This document shows, piece by piece, positions 1-5,575 of a stretch of DNA of 7,503 bases. Made by a program: the position numbers and the translations under genes. This stretch comes from CAYSUS01 sp964434165 (GTDB lineage: Bacteria; Planctomycetota; Planctomycetia; Pirellulales; Thermoguttaceae). The notes beneath the pieces are model-generated. The model was not told the DNA's origin and searched no databases. It worked only from the letters and a program-made list of their open reading frames with translations. Position 1 is the stretch's first letter, and each line of letters opens with the position of its first letter. The DNA lies in the NCBI GenBank assembly GCA_964434165.1, contig CAYSUS010000194.1, forward strand, positions 1 to 7,503, in the 5' to 3' direction.

Positions 1-78
1 ATGAAACCCCACAACCCTCCATAGGTTCCGCTAACTCTGAATCAGAACACTAGCTCCGCCATCGCAGAGGAAAGCCGA

Positions 79-99
79 GCCGGGCCGTGTCGGCCCGGC
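79..99. repeat. Hairpin 1 of a tandem pair, 9-bp perfect stem
   Basis: GCCGGGCCG (79-87) and CGGCCCGGC (91-99) are exact reverse complements separated by a TGT loop. The core CCGGGCCG/CGGCCCGG recurs in the second hairpin 37 bp downstream. No T-tract follows on the + strand, so it does not look like a standard intrinsic terminator for a gene reading rightwards. On the minus strand a short pyrimidine stretch follows (reverse complement of 62-78), but no minus-strand gene enters from the right. It could be an RNA structure in the decarboxylase leader or a repeat-type palindrome. Confidence 0.6.
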
Positions 100-115
100 C
101 GGACCCGCGCGGGAC

Positions 116-136
116 TCCGGGCCGACGCGGCCCGGA
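116..136. repeat. Hairpin 2 of a tandem pair, same stem core
   Basis: TCCGGGCCG (116-124) and CGGCCCGGA (128-136) are exact reverse complements around an ACG loop. The eight inner stem bases equal those of hairpin 1, so the region has four interchangeable arms that could pair in more than one way. Between the two hairpins sits a further 10-bp palindrome, CCCGCGCGGG at 104-113. It lies about 80 bp before the decarboxylase start. The function is unknown: transcript structure, protein-binding site or a remnant of an interspersed palindromic repeat are all possible. Confidence 0.6.
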
Positions 137-214
137 TCGGAATGGCTGCGTTTCGGTTCCTTCCTGAAAACACTATCGAAGACGACTCCCGCTTCTCAGC
201 AGAGCACAGGCCTC

Positions 215-1621
215 GTGAACCACGACGAATTCCGCCACTGGGGCCACAAGGTCATCGACTGGGTGGCCGACTACCTCCAGCGCGTCGAGCAGTATCCGGT
301 CGTCTCGCGGGTCAAGCCGGGCGAGGTGCGGGCGAAGCTGCCCGACGCGCCGCCGGAAGGGGGCGAGGACTTCGAGAACGTCCTCCGCGACCTCGACGAG
401 ATCATCCTGCCCGGAATCACCCATTGGCAGTCGCCCAGCTTCTTCGGGTTCTTCCCGGCCAACAACTCGGGCCCTTCGATCCTCGGCGAGCTGCTCTCGG
501 CCGGGCTCGGCGTGCAGGGCATGCTCTGGGCCACCAGCCCTGCCTGCACGGAGCTGGAGACCCACATGCTCGACTGGATGGTCGATCTGCTGGGCCTGCC
601 TGAGGTGTTCAAGTCAACCTCGGCCGGCGGCGGCGTGATCCAGGACAGCGCCTCGTCGGCCACGCTGTGCGCGATCCTCGCCGCGCGCGAAGAGGCCGCC
701 GGTGGCCGGGCCAACCGCCGCGGCACCGACCGCTCGCTGGTCGCTTACACCTCCACGCAGGCCCACTCCTCGGTGGAAAAGGGTGTGCGCATCGCCGGGA
801 TGGGGAGCGACAACCTGCGTTCGATCGAGACCGACTCGACCTTCGCCATGCGTCCCGACCTGCTTGCCGAGGCGATCGACGCGGACCTCGCCGCGGGGCG
901 AAAGCCCTGCTTCGTCTGCGGCACGGTGGGCACGACCTCCTCGACGGCGATCGACCCGGTCCCCCAGATCGGCGCCATCTGCCGCCGGCACGGGATCTGG
1001 CTCCACGTCGATGCGGCTTACGCCGGCTCGGCGGCCGTGTGCCCGGAATTCCACTTCCTGCACGACGGCCTGGAGCTGGCCGACAGCTACTGCTTCAACC
1101 CGCACAAGTGGATGTTCACGAACTTCGACTGCGACTGCTTCTTCGTGGCCGATCGCGCGAAACTTCTGCGGGCCTTGAGCATCCTGCCCGAGTACCTCCG
1201 CAATCAGGCCACGGAGTCGGGCGCGGTGATCGACTACCGCGACTGGCAGGTCCCCTTGGGGCGGCGGTTCCGGGCCCTGAAGCTGTGGCTTGTGCTCCGC
1301 TCGTTCGGGGTCGAGGACATTCGCCGGCGGATTCGCCGACACGTCGAGCTCGCCCGGCGGTTCGCGGCCTGGGTCGAGGCCGACGTCCGCTTCGAACTCG
1401 CCGCGCCGCGGACCTTGGCCCTGGTCTGCTTCCGGCACCGCGGGGGCGAGGACGTCAACCAGCGGATCCTCGATCGTGCCAACGCCTCAGGCAAGCTGAT
1501 GATCACGCACACGCGCCTGGACGGCAAGCTCACGCTGCGGCTTTCCGTCGGCCAAACGGGCACCGAGGCCCGGCACGTGGAAGCGGCCTGGCGCGTGATC
1601 CGCGAGCTGGCAGCGGGGTAG
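215..1621 (+). CDS. PLP-dependent aromatic-L-amino-acid decarboxylase (group II)
   Basis: Predicted 468-residue cytoplasmic enzyme removing the carboxylate of aromatic amino acids (tryptophan, tyrosine, DOPA or phenylalanine) to give arylalkylamines. It lines up from its first residue with animal DDC (about 480 aa), including SPACTELE, GGGVIQDSAS, LHVDAAYAGSA and FNPHKW. K298 is the Schiff-base lysine, D266 the residue that contacts the pyridine nitrogen, and H184 (in QAHSSVEKG) stacks on the ring. Y327 in PEYLRN matches the mobile-loop tyrosine that favours decarboxylation; aldehyde-synthase relatives change this Tyr or the His. GTG at 215 is chosen because no in-frame ATG lies upstream and MNHDEFRHWG matches the family N-terminus; only a weak AGG (208-210) precedes it. 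The phosphatase gene starts 44 bp after the stop, so co-transcription is plausible. The exact substrate cannot be read from sequence; a histidine or glutamate decarboxylase is less likely. Confidence 0.93.
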   Translation: MNHDEFRHWGHKVIDWVADYLQRVEQYPVVSRVKPGEVRAKLPDAPPEGGEDFENVLRDLDEIILPGITHWQSPSFFGFFPANNSGPSILGELLSAGLGVQGMLWATSPACTELETHMLDWMVDLLGLPEVFKSTSAGGGVIQDSASSATLCAILAAREEAAGGRANRRGTDRSLVAYTSTQAHSSVEKGVRIAGMGSDNLRSIETDSTFAMRPDLLAEAIDADLAAGRKPCFVCGTVGTTSSTAIDPVPQIGAICRRHGIWLHVDAAYAGSAAVCPEFHFLHDGLELADSYCFNPHKWMFTNFDCDCFFVADRAKLLRALSILPEYLRNQATESGAVIDYRDWQVPLGRRFRALKLWLVLRSFGVEDIRRRIRRHVELARRFAAWVEADVRFELAAPRTLALVCFRHRGGEDVNQRILDRANASGKLMITHTRLDGKLTLRLSVGQTGTEARHVEAAWRVIRELAAG

Positions 1622-1665
1622 AATCGACCGCAGCGCTTACGCCTCCACCACTCCGCGAGCCCTCG

Positions 1666-2145
1666 ATGCATAATCCGGCGCAAGATGAGTTCAAGACCGT
1701 TCTCTTCCTCTGCACCGGCAACTACTACCGCAGCCGGTTCGCCGAGCACCTTTTCGACCGGCTGGCCCGGGAGGAGGGCCTGCCGTGGCGCGCGGCCTCG
1801 CGCGGGCTGGCCGCAGGCACGGCCGGCAACATCGGGCCGATCTCGTCGTTCGCGCTGGCCGAATTGGAGAGGCGAGGGATTCACCTGGACGGCCAGGCGC
1901 GGTTTCCGCTCCAGGTGACCGAGGCCGACCTCGACGCGGCCGATCGGATCGTGGCCATGAAGGAGATCGAGCACCGGGCCATGCTGGCGGCGTCGTACCC
2001 CCAGTGGGAAGACCGCGTGGAGTACTGGCACATCGACGACCTCGACTGCGCCGGTCCCGAAGAAGCCCTGGCCGCCGCCGCGACCGCCGTGCGGGCGCTG
2101 GTCCGGCGGCTGGCTGAGCAGCGCGACGCGCCCGGCCGGGGCTGA
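1666..2145 (+). CDS. Low-molecular-weight protein tyrosine phosphatase-like protein
   Basis: A 159-residue cytoplasmic protein of the LMW-PTP/arsenate reductase-like fold. The N-terminal beta strand TVLFLC leads into the signature C16-TGNYY-R22-S23, the C-x5-R phosphate loop in which C16 would be the nucleophile and R22 binds phosphate. Length fits the family (about 140-160 aa). Two oddities: the loop has Tyr-Tyr at 20-21 and Arg at 24 where classical members have small or hydrophobic residues and Pro, and the C-terminal Asp-Pro general-acid motif is absent. The nearest candidates are D124, D125 and D127 in WHIDDLD. ATG 1666 is the only reasonable start: the frame is open far upstream, but only through the decarboxylase gene, and no start codon lies in the gap. 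No strong Shine-Dalgarno is visible, fitting translation from a shared upstream transcript. Its substrate is unknown; an arsenate reductase role is possible but unsupported. Confidence 0.85.
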   Translation: MHNPAQDEFKTVLFLCTGNYYRSRFAEHLFDRLAREEGLPWRAASRGLAAGTAGNIGPISSFALAELERRGIHLDGQARFPLQVTEADLDAADRIVAMKEIEHRAMLAASYPQWEDRVEYWHIDDLDCAGPEEALAAAATAVRALVRRLAEQRDAPGRG

Positions 2146-2192
2146 GAGTGGCCGCAAGTCGCCGAAGCCTTTCCCCGGCCCCGCGGGCGGGT

Positions 2193-2198
2193 TAGACT
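2193..2198 (+). promoter_or_regulatory. Candidate -10-like box TAGACT upstream of the first large gene
   Basis: TAGACT lies 37 bp before the GTG start at 2236 and the same hexamer occurs 56 bp before the paralogous gene at 5576. It matches the TATAAT consensus at four of six positions. No recognisable -35 box sits 16-18 bp upstream. The recurrence in both gaps is the main argument; a six-base match can also be chance. Confidence 0.2.
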
Positions 2199-2223
2199 GC
2201 GAGGGTAACCAGCCCCGAATTGC

Positions 2224-2228
2224 GGAGG
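2224..2228 (+). promoter_or_regulatory. Ribosome binding site GGAGG for the first large gene
   Basis: A perfect GGAGG core with 7 bases before the GTG at 2236. It decides in favour of this non-ATG start, which also gives a well-formed signal peptide. It is the clearest Shine-Dalgarno sequence in the window. Confidence 0.75.
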
Positions 2229-2235
2229 ACCCGCC

Positions 2236-5200
2236 GTGTTGCGATCTCTCTCCACCTCGCGACTGCCCCGTCTCGCTTCGTTTGTCGTCGTCGTGGCCTG
2301 CGTGGCCGGTTTCGATGGCTTGCCCGAGGTCCACGGAGCAGCGCCCGACGAGACAGCCGCCCGCATCCTCGAGGAGTCCGGCGTGCGCGGCGGGCTCGTG
2401 GTCCACGTGGGCTGTGGCGACGGGCGTCTGACGGCGGCGCTGGGAGCCGGTGAGGCGATGCTTGTCCAGGGTCTCCACGTCGATGCCGCCCAGGTGGCCA
2501 AGGCCCGCGAGCACGTGCGCTCGGCCGGCCTTTACGGCAAGGTCTCGGTGGACCGCTTCGACGGCGAGCACCTGCCCTACCGCAACGGCCTGGTGACGCT
2601 GGTGGTCGCCGAGGACCTCGGCGAGGTCTCGCGCGACGAGGCGATGCGAGTCCTCGCCCCAGGCGGCGTGCTGTGCGTCGAGGAGGGCGGCCAGTGGAAG
2701 GCGACCGTCAAGCCGCGGCCCGAGAGCATCGACGAGTGGACCCACTATCTGCACGGGCCGGGCAACAACGCCGTGGCCAACGACGAGGTCGTGGGCCCGC
2801 CGCGGGGCATGCAGTGGCTGGCCGGCCCACAGTGGTCGCGCAACCATCACCGGCTGGCGAGCCTGAGCTCGGCCGTCACGGCTGGCGGGCGCCTGTTCTA
2901 CATTCTGGACGAGGCCACCGCGGCCAACATCAACGTACCGAGCCGCTGGACGATCGTCGCCCGGGACGCCTTTAGCGGCGTGCTGCTGTGGAAGCGACCG
3001 ATCCCGAACTGGGCGTGGCACCAGATTCGCTTCCGCTCCGGGCCTCCCCAGGTGACGCGCTTGCTCGTGGCGACGAAGAACCGGCTCTACGTGCCGCTGG
3101 GCCTGAGCGCCCCGGTCTCGGCGATCGACGCGGCCTCGGGCGAGACGATCGCGACCTACGACGACACGCAAGGCGCCGAGGAGATGGTCCTCGTCGGTGG
3201 CGTCCTCGTGGTCCTCAAGGGGGCGCCGGTGGCCGCGCAGGCGTTCGGCCACAGCGCGTTCCGCGAGGTGTATCGGCTCCCCAACGAGAAGACGATCCTC
3301 GCGCTGGACACGGATGCGGGCAAGACGCTGTGGTCGAAGGCCCCGGGCAGCGTCATGCCTGAGACGCTCGCCTCGGACGGCAAGCGGGTGTTCGCGCAGA
3401 TCGATCAAGGCGTGGCTTGCCTCGACCTGAACTCGGGCGAGCAGCTATGGACCTACGGGGACGGCGAGCCCGAGAAGCCCAAGCCCGCCGGTGCGAAGAA
3501 GGGGAAGAAACAAAGGAAGAGGGCACCGGGCATGACATTCGGCAAGTCCACGCTGGTCGTGGCCGACGGCGTGGTCCTCTGCAAGCTGGGCGACACCCTC
3601 GTCGCGCTGGATGCCGAAGACGGAAGCAAGCTCTGGGACTGCCCTGGAAAGGGCACCGGATTCCATGCTCCCGTGGACGTGTTCGTGATCGACGGCCTGG
3701 TCTGGTCCGGCATTCATCCTGGCGACTCGATCTCGCCGCCGCCGGTGCAGGACTTCAGCGAAGGCCGCGACCTCCGCACCGGAGAGGTTAAGGTGACCAA
3801 CGCCGTGGCCGTCGACCTCCAGACGCCCGGACATCACCACCGCTGCTATCGCGAGAAGGCGACCTGCCGCTTCATCCTCACGGGCAAGCGGGGCATTGAG
3901 CTGATGAATCTGGCCGGGGACGATCACTGGCGCAACAACTGGGTCCGGGGCACGTGCCAGTACGGGATCCTGCCGGCCAACGGGCTGATCTACGCCCCGC
4001 CGCACGCCTGCGGATGCTACATGGAGGCCAAGCTCCGCGGCTTCTGGGCCCTGACCGCGGACGGCGAGGCGCGAGACCGTGCGCCCAAGGTGCAGGCCGA
4101 GGCGAGGCTTCAGCGCGGCCCGGCCTTTGGCCGGCTCTCCTCGGCCGTCGATGAGAGTGAGGGGGTTTGGCCCCAGTATCGCCACGATCCGCTTCGCAGC
4201 GGCGTGGCCGACACCGGGTTGCCCACGGGTCTGTCGCAGGAGTGGAAGACGCCGATCGGCGGGCGCCTCACCCAGCCGGTGGTGGCCGAGGGCAAGGTCG
4301 TGCTGGCCAGCGTGGACGCCCACACCGTCTTCGCCCTGGACGAGAAGACCGGCAAGGTGCTGTGGCATTGCGTGGCAGGCGGGCGCGTCGATTCGCCGCC
4401 GGCGATCTACCGGGGGATGGTCCTCTTCGGCAGCGCCGACGGACGCGTGACTTGCCTGCGCGCGAGCGATGGGGAGCTGGTCTGGAGCTTCCTGGCCGCT
4501 CCGGCCGACGTGCGCACCGTGGCCATGGGTCGCGTCGAGTCGCTGTGGCCGGTCCACGGCAGCGTGCTCGTGCTCGACGGCGTGGCCTACTGCTCGGCCG
4601 GCCGATCGACCTGGCTCGACGGCGGCATCGACCTCGTGGCCCTCGACCCGGCGACCGGAAAGGTTCTGCACCACACGCCTTTCGAGAGCCGGCACCCCGA
4701 GTACCAGGAGGGCAAGGACCAGGCCGGGCCGGAGGACGTGGTCAAGGTCAGCCAGAACCTGACCGACTACAAGACGTTTTACGCCTCGGACCGCAGCGAC
4801 GCGTTCTCGATGGCGGCCGGCGCGGTCTCCGACGTCATGGTCAGCGACGGGCAGAACGTCTACCTCCACCACGTCAAGTTCACGCCGCAGCTCGAGAAGC
4901 GGGAAGAGCTCTCGCGGCACCTGTTCTCGACCTCGAGCCTGTTGGACGACTCGGAGAGCCATCGCTCGCACTGGGTGCTGGGGACGGGCGACTTCAGCCG
5001 CGTGCCCGTGGCCTACTCCTGGATCGCCAACCGGCCGGGGAAGCGGATGCCGACGATCGCCGTGCCGACCGGGACGATGATGGTCTTCGACTCGACCGCC
5101 GTGTGGGGCGCTCGCCGGCAGGGCGACTCGAACGGCAAGTACTGGCTGTTCAAGCGCGAGAACAAGCCGTTCGACGAAGAGGAGAAGTCGCTGCCCGACT

Positions 5201-5511
5201 TCCGCAGCATCCCGGCCGATCAGGTTGATCGGTGCGCCTGGCGGATCGACCTGCCCATGCGGCCCACGGCGATGCTCAAGTCGGGCAGCCATCTGCTCGT
5301 GGGCACCTCGCCCGTGACGATCCCCGAGGACGACCCACATGCGTCCTACGAGGGCCGCCTGGGGGGGAGCCTGTGGATCTGCCAGGAGAACGACGGCACC
5401 CACGTGGCCGAGGTCCCATTGGAGGCGCCCCCGGTCTGGGACGGCATGGCCGCGGCCGGACGTAAGCTGTTTGTATCCTTGACCGACGGGTCGATCGTGT
5501 GCTTGCGGTAG
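2236..5511 (+). CDS. Exported methyltransferase-like / PQQ-like beta-propeller fusion protein (copy 1)
   Basis: A 1091-residue protein likely exported. Residues 1-36 form a signal peptide (basic start, hydrophobic core FVVVVACVAGF); VVAC at 19-22 could be a lipobox, or signal peptidase I may cut near VHG-A. Residues about 40-155 look like a class I SAM-methyltransferase: motif I HVGCGDG (57-63) and RVLAPGG (138-144), but H81 replaces the usual ribose-binding acid after strand 2. Blade motifs of the type ALDxxTGKxLW recur at 241-252, 356-366, 394-405, 457-467, 700-710, 740-750 and from 802, typical of PQQ-like/BamB-type propellers. A conserved segment 533-600 carries HHHRCY and C574, C592, C594; W645-PQYRHD opens the second block. 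A lysine-rich linker lies at 414-432. The last residues DGSIVCL look like a closing strand. Nothing proves PQQ binding: there is no vicinal Cys pair and no heme CxxCH. Function unknown; scaffold, substrate-binding or envelope role are possibilities. Confidence 0.85.
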   Translation: MLRSLSTSRLPRLASFVVVVACVAGFDGLPEVHGAAPDETAARILEESGVRGGLVVHVGCGDGRLTAALGAGEAMLVQGLHVDAAQVAKAREHVRSAGLYGKVSVDRFDGEHLPYRNGLVTLVVAEDLGEVSRDEAMRVLAPGGVLCVEEGGQWKATVKPRPESIDEWTHYLHGPGNNAVANDEVVGPPRGMQWLAGPQWSRNHHRLASLSSAVTAGGRLFYILDEATAANINVPSRWTIVARDAFSGVLLWKRPIPNWAWHQIRFRSGPPQVTRLLVATKNRLYVPLGLSAPVSAIDAASGETIATYDDTQGAEEMVLVGGVLVVLKGAPVAAQAFGHSAFREVYRLPNEKTILALDTDAGKTLWSKAPGSVMPETLASDGKRVFAQIDQGVACLDLNSGEQLWTYGDGEPEKPKPAGAKKGKKQRKRAPGMTFGKSTLVVADGVVLCKLGDTLVALDAEDGSKLWDCPGKGTGFHAPVDVFVIDGLVWSGIHPGDSISPPPVQDFSEGRDLRTGEVKVTNAVAVDLQTPGHHHRCYREKATCRFILTGKRGIELMNLAGDDHWRNNWVRGTCQYGILPANGLIYAPPHACGCYMEAKLRGFWALTADGEARDRAPKVQAEARLQRGPAFGRLSSAVDESEGVWPQYRHDPLRSGVADTGLPTGLSQEWKTPIGGRLTQPVVAEGKVVLASVDAHTVFALDEKTGKVLWHCVAGGRVDSPPAIYRGMVLFGSADGRVTCLRASDGELVWSFLAAPADVRTVAMGRVESLWPVHGSVLVLDGVAYCSAGRSTWLDGGIDLVALDPATGKVLHHTPFESRHPEYQEGKDQAGPEDVVKVSQNLTDYKTFYASDRSDAFSMAAGAVSDVMVSDGQNVYLHHVKFTPQLEKREELSRHLFSTSSLLDDSESHRSHWVLGTGDFSRVPVAYSWIANRPGKRMPTIAVPTGTMMVFDSTAVWGARRQGDSNGKYWLFKRENKPFDEEEKSLPDFRSIPADQVDRCAWRIDLPMRPTAMLKSGSHLLVGTSPVTIPEDDPHASYEGRLGGSLWICQENDGTHVAEVPLEAPPVWDGMAAAGRKLFVSLTDGSIVCLR

Positions 5512-5513
5512 GC

Positions 5514-5519
5514 TAGACT
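5514..5519 (+). promoter_or_regulatory. Candidate -10-like box TAGACT upstream of the second large gene
   Basis: The same hexamer as at 2193-2198, here 3 bp after the stop of copy 1 and overlapping the left arm of the 15-bp palindrome. No credible -35 box lies upstream. If real, the overlap with the palindrome would suit an operator that controls the second copy separately. Confidence 0.2.
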
Positions 5520-5529
5520 TCCGAAGTCT
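5515..5529. promoter_or_regulatory. 15-bp palindrome between the two paralogous genes
   Basis: AGACTTCCGAAGTCT is a perfect inverted repeat of 7 bp on each side of the single central base C5522. It begins 4 bp after the stop codon of copy 1 and ends 46 bp before the start of copy 2. As RNA it would give a weak A/U-rich stem with no following U-tract, so an intrinsic terminator is unlikely. The geometry fits a binding site for a dimeric regulator. CGATCG at 5530-5535 follows directly. Confidence 0.4.
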
Positions 5530-5559
5530 CGATCGCGCGGATAACCCGATTCTCGCAAC

Positions 5560-5565
5560 GAGGAG
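5560..5565 (+). promoter_or_regulatory. Ribosome binding site GAGGAG for the second large gene
   Basis: GAGGAG ends 10 bases before the ATG at 5576. The spacing is slightly long, but the motif is strong and supports this start, which opens a signal peptide resembling that of copy 1. Confidence 0.65.
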
Positions 5566-5575
5566 TTCCCCACCG

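Larger units (their letters stand above)
1..214. other. Leader/intergenic region upstream of the decarboxylase
   Basis: No convincing gene lies here. The first 60 bases are about half GC by my count, noticeably lower than the rest of the window, as expected of intergenic DNA. A 7-codon ATG frame at position 1 stops at once. Positions 79-136 hold two GC-rich hairpins, annotated separately. Between them and the GTG at 215 I see no sigma70-like promoter of quality: TATCGA at 174-179 lies 17 bp after TTTCGG at 151-156, but both match consensus poorly. Any upstream gene must end before the window, or start near position 22 on the minus strand and run out of it. Confidence 0.6.
2146..2235 (+). other. 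Intergenic region between phosphatase and first large exported gene
   Basis: This 90-bp gap contains CCCCGGCC (2173-2180), which can pair with GGCCGGGG at the 3' end of the phosphatase gene (2134-2141) across a 31-base loop, and the palindrome CCCGCGGG (2180-2187). No T-run follows, so a terminator is not supported. GGTTA (2190-2194) and TAACC (2206-2210) form a short inverted repeat around the box TAGACT described separately. The length and the strong ribosome binding site at its end suggest the large gene could have its own promoter. Confidence 0.4.

Noticed and set aside
1..24. Short ATG frame at position 1 and a possible minus-strand start at 22-20
   Set aside because: The + frame ends after 7 codons. 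The minus-strand ATG has no clear ribosome site and too little sequence is visible.
667..1665. Upstream extension of the phosphatase frame
   Set aside because: This part overlaps the decarboxylase in another frame and has shadow-like Arg/Pro/Gly composition. The LMW-PTP fold begins right after ATG 1666.
2131..2187. GC-rich palindromes after the phosphatase gene as a terminator
   Set aside because: No T-tract follows, the long-range pairing has a 31-base loop, and short GC palindromes are common at this base composition.
1234..3408. Very long open frame on the minus strand (about 724 codons)
   Set aside because: It runs antisense across three well-supported genes, has Arg/His/Gly/Ala-rich composition typical of GC-rich reverse frames, and shows no recognisable domain.
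4009..4017. Possible heme or PQQ-dehydrogenase cysteine motif in HACGCY
   Set aside because: The arrangement is Cys-x-Cys without a following His, so it is not CxxCH, and it is not the adjacent Cys-Cys pair of PQQ alcohol dehydrogenases.
5361..5367. Run of seven G as a possible frameshift site in copy 1
   Set aside because: The frame continues through it to a normal family-like C-terminal end, so there is no sign of a frameshift.
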